A DNA stretch of 64,000 nt, from assembly GCF_013283835.1 (NCBI RefSeq), contig NZ_CP054052.1, forward strand, positions 3,224,001-3,288,000. Reading direction: 5' to 3'. Both the position numbers and the translations under genes were made by a program. This stretch comes from Poseidonibacter lekithochrous. GTDB lineage: Bacteria > Campylobacterota > Campylobacteria > Campylobacterales > Arcobacteraceae. Below are positions 24,727 through 34,962 of the stretch, one piece after another. A model generated the notes under the pieces. The model searched no databases. It was given only the letters and a program-made list of their open reading frames with translations, and was not told the DNA's origin. Each line of letters begins with the position of its first letter. Positions within the stretch are counted from its first letter, which is position 1.

Positions 24727-25064
24727 TAAATAGCTTCCTCATCTTCTTCACCTGTTCTAATTCTAACAATTTTTTCAATTGATGAAACGAATATTTTACC
24801 GTCACCAATTTTTCCAGTTTTTGCTGATTCAGTAATAAGTGCAATTGTAGAATCAACGTCGTCTTCTGCAACGATTAATTCTAATTTGATTTTTGGTAAG
24901 AAATCAACAACATATTCTGCCCCTCTATATAATTCAGAGTGACCTTGTTGTCTTCCATATCCTTTTACATCAGATACAGTCATTCCTGTGATTCCAGCTT
25001 CTGTCAAGGCATCTTTTACATCTTCAAGTTTAAACGGTTTAATTACTGCTTCAATCTTTTTCAA
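24726..25064 (-). CDS. glnB: Nitrogen regulatory protein PII
   Basis: The 112-residue protein reports nitrogen and energy status by binding 2-oxoglutarate and ATP/ADP. The T-loop [22 protein letters not shown] contains Tyr51, the site that GlnD uridylylates, and the B-loop [10 protein letters not shown] binds nucleotide. GlnD is encoded at 56765. It follows amtB at 66 bases, so it may act as a GlnK controlling that channel, and it overlaps pyrC by one base. It is closely similar to the second PII at 26436. Confidence 0.94.
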   Translation of the reverse strand: MKKIEAVIKPFKLEDVKDALTEAGITGMTVSDVKGYGRQQGHSELYRGAEYVVDFLPKIKLELIVAEDDVDSTIALITESAKTGKIGDGKIFVSSIEKIVRIRTGEEDEEAI

Positions 25065-25130
25065 GTTTCATCCTTTTTTTAAGTCTTTTATTTTATCTAA
25101 GTTTTATTTTTATTTAGGTTATACGCTATT

Positions 25131-26315
25131 TTAGAAAGCTCTTTTGAACTCTGGATATGCTTCGATACCACACTCTTCAACATCTAAACCTTGCATCTCT
25201 TCATCATTATCAGCTCTTAATGGAATGATTTTATTGATGATAAATAATACAATATATGAAGTTACAAAAGCAAAAATTGCAACTAATACAATACCTTTTA
25301 CTTGTCCCATAAATGTAATATCACTACCATTTGCAGCAAAAATTCCAACTGCTAATGTTCCCCAAATACCATTTAATAAGTGAACAGATAAAGCCCCAAC
25401 AGGATCATCTAATCTTAGTTTATCAAAGAAAGTTACACCAAATACAACAATAGCTCCACCAATAGCTCCAATTAAAATAGGAGTATAAATATCATATAAA
25501 TCAGGCCCTGCTGTAATTGCAACTAAACCACCTAAAGCACCATTTAGGATCATTGTAATATCCAGTTTTTTGTATTTAATATACATTAAAACTGCAACCA
25601 TAATAGCACCTGCAAGTCCAGCTGTATTAGTATTCATAATAGTTAAAGCAACCGCATCAGCTCCTTCTTTTGAAGCAATTGAACCAACAGATCCACCATT
25701 AAATCCAAACCAACCAATCCATAATAAAAATGCACCCAATGTAAGTAATGGAATATTTGAAGCTGGAATTACTCTAATTCCACCATTTTTTGTATATCTT
25801 CCTTTTCTTGCACCAATTATAATAATTGCTGCTAATAAAGCCCAACCACCAGTTGAGTGAATAACAGTAGAACCTGCTAAGTCATACATAGATAAAGCTA
25901 AAACTGTACCTTCAAGTAAGTTAGTTCCCCATGTAACATTTACTACAAGTGGATAAAGTACTGCTGCCATGATAATTGTAAAAATAGCTAAAGGAACAAC
26001 TTTTGCTCTTTCACTTACTCCACCAGACATGATGTTAACTACTTTACCAACAAATGCCATTTGGAAAAGAAAAGCTGCCCATTGACTCATTCCCTCTGCA
26101 CCAAATCCACCAAAGGCTATCTTGTAACCTATAAGTAAAAATGCCATAGAAGCAATTGCATAAATTAAAGTGTTGATTGTTAAAACGGCTGTAACATTTT
26201 TAGTTCTTACAATTCCTGCTTCTAACATTGCGAAACCTGGAACCATAAATATAATAAGTGTCATTGCAAAGATTGCATATAACGTATCAATAACGTAAGA
26301 AATTTCTGTACCCAT
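25131..26315 (-). CDS. amt: Ammonium transporter, copy 1
   Basis: The 394-residue inner-membrane protein has eleven hydrophobic helices. The Amt signature stretch DLAGSTVIHSTGGW holds the first pore histidine and GALSVHLLNGIWGT the second. The pore-lining twin-histidine layout is that of active AmtB channels. It is followed by PII and preceded by a PII gene, making an amt-PII-amt-PII series. A GTATA-N5-TATAC palindrome lies about 70 bases before the start and a terminator hairpin just beyond that, so it probably has its own nitrogen-controlled promoter. Confidence 0.95.
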   Translation of the reverse strand: MGTEISYVIDTLYAIFAMTLIIFMVPGFAMLEAGIVRTKNVTAVLTINTLIYAIASMAFLLIGYKIAFGGFGAEGMSQWAAFLFQMAFVGKVVNIMSGGVSERAKVVPLAIFTIIMAAVLYPLVVNVTWGTNLLEGTVLALSMYDLAGSTVIHSTGGWALLAAIIIIGARKGRYTKNGGIRVIPASNIPLLTLGAFLLWIGWFGFNGGSVGSIASKEGADAVALTIMNTNTAGLAGAIMVAVLMYIKYKKLDITMILNGALGGLVAITAGPDLYDIYTPILIGAIGGAIVVFGVTFFDKLRLDDPVGALSVHLLNGIWGTLAVGIFAANGSDITFMGQVKGIVLVAIFAFVTSYIVLFIINKIIPLRADNDEEMQGLDVEECGIEAYPEFKRAF

Positions 26316-26381
26316 AAAACTTTCCTTAGTTTTTTTTCTTTAAGTATATAGGTATAAAAAATATTTGTATAGAGAGTTTCT

Positions 26382-26396
26382 GTATAAAAAATATAC
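26382..26396. promoter_or_regulatory. Palindrome GTATA-N5-TATAC upstream of amt copy 1
   Basis: The sequence GTATAAAAAATATAC is a perfect dyad with a five-base spacer, about 70 bases before the ammonium transporter start. The same dyad occurs before the second amt gene at 28186. It is a candidate operator for a nitrogen regulator. Confidence 0.55.
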
Positions 26397-26397
26397 A

Positions 26398-26424
26398 ATT
26401 CAAGAAAAAGTGCTTTTCTTGAAT
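26398..26424 (-). terminator. Terminator after the second PII gene
   Basis: An eleven-base perfect stem (26398-26408 with 26414-26424) closes a five-base loop, 12 bases after the PII stop on the minus strand. It is followed on that strand by an A/T-rich stretch with a run of T. It separates PII copy 2 from amt copy 1. Confidence 0.65.
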
Positions 26425-26435
26425 CGTTTTGTATA

Positions 26436-26893
<458 letters not shown>

Positions 26894-26902
26894 ATCTACC
26901 GC

Positions 26903-28117
26903 TTATGCTCTTTTGAATTCTGGATAAGCTTCTAATCCAGTTTCATGAATATCAAGACCATTTACTTCAGTCTCTTCATCAACTCTAATTCCAACTACTA
27001 GATCTAAAATCTTCCATACAATGAATGAAGATACAAATACAAAGGCACCAATTATAACAACACCTTTAAGTTGAGCCATAACTGTAACATCTGGGTTGAA
27101 AATACCAACCGCGATTGTTCCCCAGATACCAGCTACTAAGTGAACAGATAAAGCACCCACTGGATCATCAATTTTTAACTTATCCCATAATGGAACAGCA
27201 AATACAACTAAAGCACCACCAACAATACCTTCAATAAATGCAACAACCATACCTAAATCAGGTCCTGCTGTACAAGATACAAGTCCTGCTAAAGCACCAT
27301 TTAAAACCATTGTTAAATCAACTTTTCTATAAATAAGTTGTGTTAATAATGCCGCTGCTAAAGCACCAGCTGCCGCTGCCATATTAGTATCAGCAACAAC
27401 CATTGCAATTGCTTCAATATCACCTTTAGAACCCATAGCTAATTGAGATCCACCATTAAATCCAAACCAACCCATCCATAAAATGAATGTACCTAAAGTT
27501 GCAAGAGGTAAGTTAGAACCAGGAATTGGTCTTACTGCTCCAGTTTTAGAGTATTTACCTTTTCTAGCACCTAAGATTAAAACAGCTGCTAATGCTGCCC
27601 ATCCACCAACTGAGTGAACAATAGTTGATCCAGCAAAATCAGAGAAACCTGCAATTAGACCACCTAATTCAGTTCCACCCCATGTCCAGTGACCTTGAAT
27701 TGGATAAATAAACGATGATAAAACAACAACAAAAATTAAGAATGGCCATAACTTCATTCTTTCAGCTACAGAACCTGAAATAACAGAAGCAGCAGTTGCT
27801 ACAAACATTACTTGGAAGAAAAAGTCAGAGAAAGCAGGATAAGCTGCATCAGCTGCTGTTTCACCACTAAATATTGCAAGTGATCCAATAAATGAGTTAC
27901 CCTCACCATACATTGCGTTATACCCTACAAAATAGAACATAATACAAGAGATTGCAAATAAAGCAACATTTTTAGTAAGAACCGTTGCATTGTTTTTTGT
28001 TCTTGTTAAACCAGCTTCTAACATAGCAAACCCAGCTGCCATCCACATTACTAGTACCCCTGAAAAGATAAACAGGAAACCATCTAATATATATTTTACA
28101 TCAGCAAAATTTTCCAT
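26903..28117 (-). CDS. amt: Ammonium transporter, copy 2
   Basis: The 404-residue inner-membrane channel has the Amt pattern: DFAGSTIVHSVGGW and GALSVHLVAGIWGT carry the twin pore histidines. It is clearly paralogous to copy 1 but has an N-terminal difference and an extra periplasmic loop (GEGNSFIGSLAIFSGETAADA). It is followed by the structured spacer and PII copy 2. A GTATA-N5-TATAC dyad sits about 70 bases before its start. GGAG precedes the ATG. Confidence 0.95.
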   Translation of the reverse strand: MENFADVKYILDGFLFIFSGVLVMWMAAGFAMLEAGLTRTKNNATVLTKNVALFAISCIMFYFVGYNAMYGEGNSFIGSLAIFSGETAADAAYPAFSDFFFQVMFVATAASVISGSVAERMKLWPFLIFVVVLSSFIYPIQGHWTWGGTELGGLIAGFSDFAGSTIVHSVGGWAALAAVLILGARKGKYSKTGAVRPIPGSNLPLATLGTFILWMGWFGFNGGSQLAMGSKGDIEAIAMVVADTNMAAAAGALAAALLTQLIYRKVDLTMVLNGALAGLVSCTAGPDLGMVVAFIEGIVGGALVVFAVPLWDKLKIDDPVGALSVHLVAGIWGTIAVGIFNPDVTVMAQLKGVVIIGAFVFVSSFIVWKILDLVVGIRVDEETEVNGLDIHETGLEAYPEFKRA

Positions 28118-28185
28118 AAGACTCCTTTGTCAAATTATATGTCACAATTATAAAATATTTTGCTAGTTCTGTAAACATATCTACT

Positions 28186-28200
28186 GTATATTAAATATAC
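28186..28200. promoter_or_regulatory. Palindrome GTATA-N5-TATAC upstream of amt copy 2
   Basis: GTATATTAAATATAC is a perfect five-base dyad with a five-base spacer, at nearly the same distance from its gene as the matching dyad before amt copy 1. That shared placement supports a common nitrogen-responsive operator. Confidence 0.55.
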
Positions 28201-28237
28201 AAATAGATAATTAATTATTCTACAGTAGATTAATTAG

Positions 28238-30172
28238 TTACTTTATCTCTTTTAATTTATTCAGAAGTATAAATATTTCATCAAGAGTATTTTCAATTAA
28301 TGGTGAAGTTTTTAAAATAAGCTCTTCATCCCTACTTTTCATTGATTCACCGTATATTACAAGGTCTTTATCCAGCTGTAATGTAAGCTCTTTTAAACAT
28401 GTAAATACTTTATTATCTAACTTTGATTCCTTTTCATGAATATTAATAAAGTCATTTATATTACTTCTATGTTCAACATTAATATCAATACTTGAAGAGT
28501 TATTGTTTATTTGATTTAATATTGCCTGTTTATATTTTGTATACTCAATCTTAAGGCTGTTTAGTTTTTGGGTTAAGTCAAAATCATCTATTCTTTTTTC
28601 AACTTCTAAATCATATTCATTTAAAGAAGCAGCTTGAAGCATATCTTGAGCTACACTGTTTGTTTGAATAGCCACATCTTTTGTTTTACTAGCCATATGG
28701 GCATTTTGTTGAGTGATATAATCTAGGTTATTCATAGTTTCATTTATTTGAGATAGATTATTCATTTGTATTTTATTTGATTTTGCAACATCATCAATAA
28801 TATTTGTATTCTCTTCAATCATAGAAGAAAGTTTCTCAAAACTATTCATCATCTGTTCTGAATACTCTTTTCCATCTTCTGATTTTTGATTTGCGACTTC
28901 AACAAGATGTTTAATTTCTTTTGCCGCTTCAGCACTTCTATTTGCCAAGTTTCGAACTTCCTGTGCAACTACAGCAAAACCTTTACCAGCTTCCCCTGCA
29001 GTTGCTGCTTCAACTGCTGCATTAAGTGAAAGAATATTTGTTTGAAATGCAATTTGATCAATAATTGTAATAGCTTCATTAATAGCGCTTGTTGATTCAT
29101 TAATCTCATACATAGATTTTTGTGTGTTCTCAACTAATTTTATTCCTTCTTGAGAATATGCTTTTGTTGAATTTGCAATCTCTAACATATTAGAAGCTTT
29201 ATTTGAAGTATCAGTAATACTTGAAGTAATATCATGAATAGAAGCTGTTGTTTGTTCTAGCGAGCTAGCTTGAGAGAGAGAAGAAGAATGAAGTTGATTT
29301 ACTAAATCTAAGAGTTCATTTGATTTTGTATCTAAAATATTTCCATTTTTATTAACCATTGCTAAAAACTCGGAAATATTCATACCTATCATATTAAGAC
29401 ATCTAAGTTGAGTATTTACAATTGCACCTATTTCGGTTTTATCAGCTTTAACTGTAAAATCTCTATTTGCATAATTAAGAGATGTTTTAAAAGAGTTGAC
29501 AATATTTACTCGTAAATTATCAATCATATTATTCACATTCTCTTTTAGTTCATTTATATACACATTATTAGCAACTGAGTTTATACGATAAACTAAAAAA
29601 CCTTTTCCAACCATTTTAGATACAAACTTAGCTTCATTAATCACTTCATTATCAATAGCTAATCCATCTTTTATTTTTTGGATATTTTCATTTAAATCTT
29701 TTGCCATTAATCCAAAATCATCTTTTGAATTAATATGAATTGTTTCAAGTTCTTTTTGAGTTGTAGTCAAGTAACTAAAAAAATTGTTTAGTCCAAATCT
29801 AATATTATAAATTGAACTTGTTATATATTTGGAAATATAAAAATAAAGTAGAAAGGATAAAGTAAATACAAATATAAAAAATAAAGATTTTAAAATAATA
29901 GTACTTTCAAAATCAGAGATTTTATTTTCAAGGACTAATAATAAATCTTTTTTATTATTGTAATTTAAATTTAAAAGCAAGAGATCTAATTTTTCACTAG
30001 TGAGTATATTTTTTTCTTGAAGAATTTTTTCTTTTATTATTTCATATTTTTTATATTCATTATATTCATCCATAAACAAAATTGTGGACAAAATCATATA
30101 GGCTAAAATTGGAATAAATACCAATGAAACAAGTTTTGTTTTTAAACTACAATTATAAAAATATTTTTTCAT
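28238..30172 (-). CDS. Methyl-accepting chemotaxis protein
   Basis: The 644-residue receptor has membrane helices at about residues 12-30 and 92-115 around a periplasmic loop of only about 60 residues, then HAMP-like segments and the signalling hairpin with the tip [21 protein letters not shown] and [25 protein letters not shown]. An extra 140-residue C-terminal helical region follows the hairpin; I do not recognise it. The ligand part is small, so it may sense through a partner or through the inside. It starts 1 base after an EAL gene and lies in the nrtABD transcript, which hints at nitrate-linked taxis. Confidence 0.92.
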   Translation of the reverse strand: MKKYFYNCSLKTKLVSLVFIPILAYMILSTILFMDEYNEYKKYEIIKEKILQEKNILTSEKLDLLLLNLNYNNKKDLLLVLENKISDFESTIILKSLFFIFVFTLSFLLYFYISKYITSSIYNIRFGLNNFFSYLTTTQKELETIHINSKDDFGLMAKDLNENIQKIKDGLAIDNEVINEAKFVSKMVGKGFLVYRINSVANNVYINELKENVNNMIDNLRVNIVNSFKTSLNYANRDFTVKADKTEIGAIVNTQLRCLNMIGMNISEFLAMVNKNGNILDTKSNELLDLVNQLHSSSLSQASSLEQTTASIHDITSSITDTSNKASNMLEIANSTKAYSQEGIKLVENTQKSMYEINESTSAINEAITIIDQIAFQTNILSLNAAVEAATAGEAGKGFAVVAQEVRNLANRSAEAAKEIKHLVEVANQKSEDGKEYSEQMMNSFEKLSSMIEENTNIIDDVAKSNKIQMNNLSQINETMNNLDYITQQNAHMASKTKDVAIQTNSVAQDMLQAASLNEYDLEVEKRIDDFDLTQKLNSLKIEYTKYKQAILNQINNNSSSIDINVEHRSNINDFINIHEKESKLDNKVFTCLKELTLQLDKDLVIYGESMKSRDEELILKTSPLIENTLDEIFILLNKLKEIK

Positions 30173-30173
30173 T

Positions 30174-31373
30174 TTATTTTCCTTCTACTACTATATCAAG
30201 ACATAAAATACAGCTTTTATTTCCTAAGCTAAACCTTTTAGCAAAGGTTTTACATATATTTCCCGTGGCATAAGATATATATTTGGGACTTAAAAATATT
30301 CCTTGTTTTGATTCCAAAGTAATATAATAATACTCTTTCAAATAGTGTTCATCTCCACATTTTGTTGGTTTGAATTTATCATTGATATTTTCTGAAACCA
30401 TGGTGTCATTAATCTGTTTAGAGCTTTGGGAATCAATAAGGTAAATAGCCTCTATATCTTGATGTTTATAAAACTCATCTTCTAAGATTTTATGTGAATG
30501 TTCAAGTGAATTTATTTTGCTAAACATCTCATTTGCAATTAAGTCATATTTTGAGATCACTTCTCTTTTTTTATTTATACCAGCAATATTTCTTGCTTTA
30601 AAATCTTTACCAATTGTTATAATTTTTTTAACTATGGTATTAATATCATCATCATTTATTTGAGAAGTTGGTTTTGCAAAATAAAAACCTTGAAAAAGAT
30701 TTATTGTAGATTTAAGACCTAAACAAATAGCATGTTCATCTTCAACACCCTCACCTAAAACTCTAATTCCTAGGTTATGACTCATTTTTGAAATAGCTTT
30801 TACAATTTCTTTATTAATTTGATTAGTTTTTATATCAGTAAAAAGAGACCTGTCAATTTTTATAATATCAGGCCTAATTAGATTTATTCTATCAAAGGTA
30901 GAACTACCTGTTCCAAAATCATCCAAGGCAATTGAAAAGCCCAGTTCCTTGTAGGTTGAGCAGAATTTCTTTAAGGCTTTTGTATTAGTAATTTCATCTT
31001 CTTTAATTTCTAATACAAAATTCTGCGGAGGTATTTTTAAATTAAAAATTTTCTCTACAAATCTATTTCTATTTTTAATCTCTTCGTATTTATTTATCAT
31101 AGTTGATTCAAAATTCAGAAATAAAACTAAATCCCTATCTTTATAATAATATTCACTAAACTTTTCAATTGCTTTTTTTCTTGTTAGTTCATCTAATTCA
31201 ATTATTAGATTTTCTTTTTTAGATAAATCAAAAAGTACATTAGGAGGAATAAATTCACCTTTATATACACATCTAGTTAGTGCTTCAAAAGCATAAACTT
31301 TTTTTGTACGTATAGATACTATAGGTTGAAAATATATTTCAACTAACTCTTTTTGAATTATCTCTTTTATCAT
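30174..31373 (-). CDS. EAL domain cyclic di-GMP phosphodiesterase-like protein
   Basis: The 399-residue product has an EAL domain at residues 1-240: QPIVS near 16, EALTR at 30-34, [21 protein letters not shown] and a final GFYFAKP. The metal and catalytic residues appear kept, so it should hydrolyse cyclic di-GMP. Residues 260-399 form a separate domain with cysteines near the end ([10 protein letters not shown]), which may bind a ligand or metal; it has no membrane helix. It lies 3 bases after nrtD and 1 base before the receptor gene, suggesting a link between nitrate uptake and motile/sessile choice. Confidence 0.88.
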   Translation of the reverse strand: MIKEIIQKELVEIYFQPIVSIRTKKVYAFEALTRCVYKGEFIPPNVLFDLSKKENLIIELDELTRKKAIEKFSEYYYKDRDLVLFLNFESTMINKYEEIKNRNRFVEKIFNLKIPPQNFVLEIKEDEITNTKALKKFCSTYKELGFSIALDDFGTGSSTFDRINLIRPDIIKIDRSLFTDIKTNQINKEIVKAISKMSHNLGIRVLGEGVEDEHAICLGLKSTINLFQGFYFAKPTSQINDDDINTIVKKIITIGKDFKARNIAGINKKREVISKYDLIANEMFSKINSLEHSHKILEDEFYKHQDIEAIYLIDSQSSKQINDTMVSENINDKFKPTKCGDEHYLKEYYYITLESKQGIFLSPKYISYATGNICKTFAKRFSLGNKSCILCLDIVVEGK

Positions 31374-31376
31374 TTT

Positions 31377-32174
31377 CTATTCATCATCTTTTGCAAATTT
31401 TTCGTAAAGAAAACTAAGAATTGCTTCTCTACATCTAATATATTCAGGGTCACTTTGTAACTCAACTCTATTTCTAGGTCTTGGTAAATCCACTTCTAGA
31501 ATCTCCCCAATTGTGGCTTCTGGACCATTTGTCATCATAATTACTTTATCACTTAATAAAACAGCTTCATCAATGTCATGAGTAATAATAATTACAGTAT
31601 TTTGAACACTTTGTTGAATTCTCATTAGGTGTTCTTGTAGATTGGCTCTTGTTAATGAATCCAACGCTCCAAAAGGTTCATCCATCAATAAAACATCAGG
31701 TTTGATACTTAAAGCTCTAGCAATTCCAACTCTTTGTTTCATACCCCCTGATATTTCTCCGGGGAATTTATCTTTTGCATGATCAAGATTTACCATAGAT
31801 ACAAACTTTTCAACTCTTGCTCGAAGCTCTGATGAACTTAATTCTGGCATTACTTTTTTTACTGCCATTTCAATATTTTCATAAACTGTAAGCCATGGTA
31901 AAAGTGAGTGATTTTGAAAAACAACAGCTCTCTCAGGTCCAGGACCTTTAATCTCTTTATTTTTTAATAAAATATTTCCTTGAGTTTGTGCATCAAGTCC
32001 AGCAATCATATTAAGTAGTGTTGATTTACCACAACCACTATGACCAATAATTGAGATGATCTCATTTTTTGCAATCTTAACATTTACATCTACTACTGCT
32101 TTATACTCATCTCCACCTGGAAGTGGAAATGCTTTATATATATTCTCTAATTCTAAAAAATTATTATTACTCAT
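31377..32174 (-). CDS. nrtD: Nitrate-type ABC transporter ATP-binding protein
   Basis: The 265-residue ATPase has Walker A GHSGCGKST at residues 44-52, the LSGGM-type signature EISGGMKQRVGIARAL, Walker B LLMDEPFGALD and the switch histidine in IITHDIDEA. It belongs to the NrtD/SsuB/TauB group. It works with NrtB and NrtA to import nitrate or nitrite. It follows nrtB by 8 bases and precedes the EAL gene by 3. The subfamily cannot fully exclude sulfonate or cyanate transport, but the narK/nas neighbours favour nitrate. Confidence 0.87.
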   Translation of the reverse strand: MSNNNFLELENIYKAFPLPGGDEYKAVVDVNVKIAKNEIISIIGHSGCGKSTLLNMIAGLDAQTQGNILLKNKEIKGPGPERAVVFQNHSLLPWLTVYENIEMAVKKVMPELSSSELRARVEKFVSMVNLDHAKDKFPGEISGGMKQRVGIARALSIKPDVLLMDEPFGALDSLTRANLQEHLMRIQQSVQNTVIIITHDIDEAVLLSDKVIMMTNGPEATIGEILEVDLPRPRNRVELQSDPEYIRCREAILSFLYEKFAKDDE

Positions 32175-32182
32175 GATTTCTC

Positions 32183-32992
32183 CTACATTTTCTTTCTATA
32201 ATCAAAATAATCTGCAACTTTTCCCATTGCAACATCTAAAATAAAACCAATAAGCCCAACAAGAATGATTCCAATAATAATATTGTGATAAGCCAGATTA
32301 TTGTATTCATCCCAAATCCAAAACCCAATACCAATACCACCTGTAAGCATCTCAGCTGCTACAATTACTAACCAAGCAATTCCTAGAGATAGTCTCATTC
32401 CTGTAAAAATATATGGAACAGCAACAGGAAGAATGATTTTAAATACTTTTTCAATTGCAGTAAATTTTAAAACCTTTGCTACATTTAGATAATCCTCATT
32501 TACACTTTTTACCCCTAAGGCTGTATTTATGATAATTGGCCAAATTGAAGTAATAAAAATTGTTGATATTGCCGTTGTATTAATATCTTGAAAAACAAAT
32601 AACAATAATGGCAACCATGCTAATGGTGAAACAGGTTTAAAAATTTGAATAAATGGATCAAGTGCATATTGAAAGTTTTTACTCATACCAATAATTAATC
32701 CAACAGGAACACCAACTAAAACAGCTAAGGCAAACCCTGCAAATACTCTCTCTAAAGAAGCTAAAATTTGCCAAAATACACCCTTGTCATCTTGGTTCTC
32801 AATATAAAAAGGATCTGATAATACACCCTCAATTTCATCCCCATCGGCAGTTTCACCACCAAAAGCATAAACTAATGTATCACTTGGTGTTGGAAAATCT
32901 TCTACAATACTTGCAATTCCTGACCAAACTTGTATCAGAACTACTAATACTACAAATGGAAGTAGTATTTTTTTTAATGTCTCTTTATTCAT
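32183..32992 (-). CDS. nrtB: Nitrate-type ABC transporter permease
   Basis: The 269-residue inner-membrane permease has about six helices and the cytoplasmic EAA motif in the segment LKFTAIEKVFKIILPVAVPYIF near residue 175. The N-terminal segment after the first helix contains an acidic periplasmic stretch, GGETADGDEIEG. It pairs with NrtA and NrtD. It lies about 210 bases after nrtA, with several hairpins in between, and 8 bases before nrtD. Confidence 0.87.
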   Translation of the reverse strand: MNKETLKKILLPFVVLVVLIQVWSGIASIVEDFPTPSDTLVYAFGGETADGDEIEGVLSDPFYIENQDDKGVFWQILASLERVFAGFALAVLVGVPVGLIIGMSKNFQYALDPFIQIFKPVSPLAWLPLLLFVFQDINTTAISTIFITSIWPIIINTALGVKSVNEDYLNVAKVLKFTAIEKVFKIILPVAVPYIFTGMRLSLGIAWLVIVAAEMLTGGIGIGFWIWDEYNNLAYHNIIIGIILVGLIGFILDVAMGKVADYFDYRKKM

Positions 32993-33020
32993 TTTTTACC
33001 TTTTTGATTTGTTCTTTTAG

Positions 33021-33205
33021 ATGCCTAGAGAACACAATTTTGTAGGATAGGAAGCTACTCTAGGCATTTAAAAAGACAAAGCACTTACGCTTTATCTTTT
33101 TTGATTCTTATTTAAACTATTGTCTTTCTGTTGTCTCGCCCTGAGGTGGTACTTACGTACATCACCTTCGGGTTCCAACAGAAAAAAGACAACCTATTGT
33201 CTTTT
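33021..33205 (-). promoter_or_regulatory. Highly structured nrtA-nrtB spacer
   Basis: Read on the minus strand after the nrtA stop there are four hairpins. A nine-base stem (33184-33192 with 33197-33205) followed by T residues is terminator-like. A compact element at 33128-33181 has an outer CTGTTG/CAACAG stem, then CCC/GGG, AGGTG/CACCT and a tip GTAC/GTAC; it is richer in G and C than its surroundings. A stem at 33075-33082 with 33089-33096 is followed by five T. A ten-base perfect inverted repeat ATGCCTAGAG (33021-33030 with 33058-33067) lies just before nrtB. They probably lower nrtBD expression relative to the binding protein, and the second could be a ligand-sensing RNA. Confidence 0.6.
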
Positions 33206-34586
33206 ATTTACCTGTTGTCACATATTTTGGATCAGCACAACCAGCAGGTCCATAATGACACTCGTATTTTGGTTGTTTAGTTTCAACAGACCAAGTATTA
33301 GCTTTCATTAAATCTTCTTTTGATACTAATGAATTTTGAACTTTTGCATCGAAAATATAATCAACTGCTTTATTTGGATCCCAAACTTTTCCATCTAAGA
33401 ATTTGTTGTATTCATCAACACCATCTTTTTTCCATGGACTTGGAGGTAATTTATAGTCAACTTCTGCTGCAACTTGGGCAAATAAATCAGGTCTATATAC
33501 TTTTTCAATTAAAGCTTTCATATCTACTGGTTTATCTAATTGTCCCCATCTATACATTTGAGTTACAAACCACATACCATGTGAATAGAATGGATAAGAT
33601 GCATAGTTATTAGCAAATACATTAAACATTGGATTTGCAGAATCTACACCTTTGTTATAAAGGAATGTTCCGCTCATTGATTTTCTTAATACATTTTTTG
33701 GAGCTTTTACATAGTTTCTTTTTGCTAAGTATCCAATAGCTTCTTCTCTATTTTCCCAAGATGCATCAAGCCACTTTTGAGCTTTTATAACTGCTCTCAT
33801 AACAGCTTTTGTAGTTTCTGGATTTTTTTCAACAAAATCAGCTCTTGCTTGTAGTACTTTTTCTGGATTATTATTCCAAATATCATAGTTTGTAACTAAG
33901 GCAGAACCTTTACCTTTTAATACAATTCTTGAATTCCAAGGCTCCCCTACACAATAACCTTCAATATTTCCAGCAATTAAATTCGATGGCATTGTAGGTG
34001 GTGGGAAAGGTTTAATAGTACAATCTTGGTCAGGTCTAATACCAGATGAAGCCATCCAATATCTTAATTCATAGTTGTGAGTAGAAACTGGGTGAACCAT
34101 ACCAAAACTTAATGGTTGATATTTATTCCCTTCTTTTGCTCTTTTTGCATCAATGTATTTTTTTAAAGAATCAGCAGTTACTGGACGCTCAGATTTATCT
34201 AATCCATACTCTTCCATTTTTTCAATAATGTCATTACCATAAGTAATTGCATTACCATTAAAATCTAATGATAATAAAGCTTGTAAATGAGCATTACCAT
34301 TAATTCCTAATGTCGCAGCAATTGGCATTCCTGCAAGTGCGTGTGAAAAGTCATATTCCCCTGAAATAACTTTTTGTTGAATTCCTGGCCAACCACCACC
34401 TTCTTTAGCAACATGAACATCAAGACCTTCTTCTTTAAAGAAACCCTTCTCTTTTGCTATTACTAGTGGAGCACAGTCAGTTAAGGCAATAAACCCTATC
34501 TTTAATTTTGTTTTCTCTGGAGCTGCTAATAATGTACTCGCAACAATAGATACACCTAATCCAATTTTCAGAACCTGCTTAATCAT
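33204..34586 (-). CDS. nrtA: Nitrate/nitrite ABC transporter substrate-binding protein
   Basis: The 460-residue periplasmic protein has a Sec signal peptide ending near residue 21 (LLA). The mature part, [24 protein letters not shown] and [13 protein letters not shown], is the NrtA/CmpA nitrate-bicarbonate binding family; the longer length is typical of NrtA. No lipobox is seen, so it is soluble rather than anchored. It is the first gene of the transporter unit and is divergent from narK across 376 bases. The C-terminal tail has three cysteines of unknown role ([14 protein letters not shown] and an earlier one). Confidence 0.88.
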   Translation of the reverse strand: MIKQVLKIGLGVSIVASTLLAAPEKTKLKIGFIALTDCAPLVIAKEKGFFKEEGLDVHVAKEGGGWPGIQQKVISGEYDFSHALAGMPIAATLGINGNAHLQALLSLDFNGNAITYGNDIIEKMEEYGLDKSERPVTADSLKKYIDAKRAKEGNKYQPLSFGMVHPVSTHNYELRYWMASSGIRPDQDCTIKPFPPPTMPSNLIAGNIEGYCVGEPWNSRIVLKGKGSALVTNYDIWNNNPEKVLQARADFVEKNPETTKAVMRAVIKAQKWLDASWENREEAIGYLAKRNYVKAPKNVLRKSMSGTFLYNKGVDSANPMFNVFANNYASYPFYSHGMWFVTQMYRWGQLDKPVDMKALIEKVYRPDLFAQVAAEVDYKLPPSPWKKDGVDEYNKFLDGKVWDPNKAVDYIFDAKVQNSLVSKEDLMKANTWSVETKQPKYECHYGPAGCADPKYVTTGK

Positions 34587-34962
34587 CTTTTCTCCTTTAA
34601 ATATACACTGATGTGTTTTTCATGTTTAAATCATAACAGAAGTTTTAATACAAAAGATACAATTATATGTTTATTATTTATACAGATAAAACTTAAATTT
34701 TCATTATTAAATAATTTTTAATACTATAATAAATCCTTTTTATGGGATTTAATTGCATTTTTAATAATTTTAATCTTAAATTATCATAAATATTAATTTT
34801 AAAATATTTCTAATTTTATATACATTTTATATGTTTATATTTTATACATATATATACTAGTTAATTATATATTTTATAATTGAATAGTTTATATACAGAA
34901 AATATCAGACATATGAAAAACAAACATATATAATAAACTTAGATTTACATTAAAGGGTTAAG
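34587..34962. promoter_or_regulatory. Divergent nrtA/narK control region
   Basis: This 376-base gap holds no gene and is extremely AT-rich. It carries several copies of a TATACA-type motif: TTTATACAG at 34677-34685, TTTTATATACA at 34814-34824, TTTTATACATA at 34840-34850 and TTTATATACAG at 34888-34898. A TTTACATTAA box (34944-34953) lies just before the narK ribosome site and recurs before both nas/nir units. Ribosome sites are GGAG for nrtA and AGGG for narK. The motifs are candidate binding sites for a nitrogen regulator; clear -35/-10 pairs are hard to choose in such AT-rich sequence. Confidence 0.6.

Noticed and set aside
33128-33181. Cyclic di-GMP, glutamine, guanidine or molybdenum-cofactor riboswitch in the nrtA-nrtB spacer
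   Set aside because: I compared it from memory with these motifs and found none of their conserved cores, so it is left unnamed.
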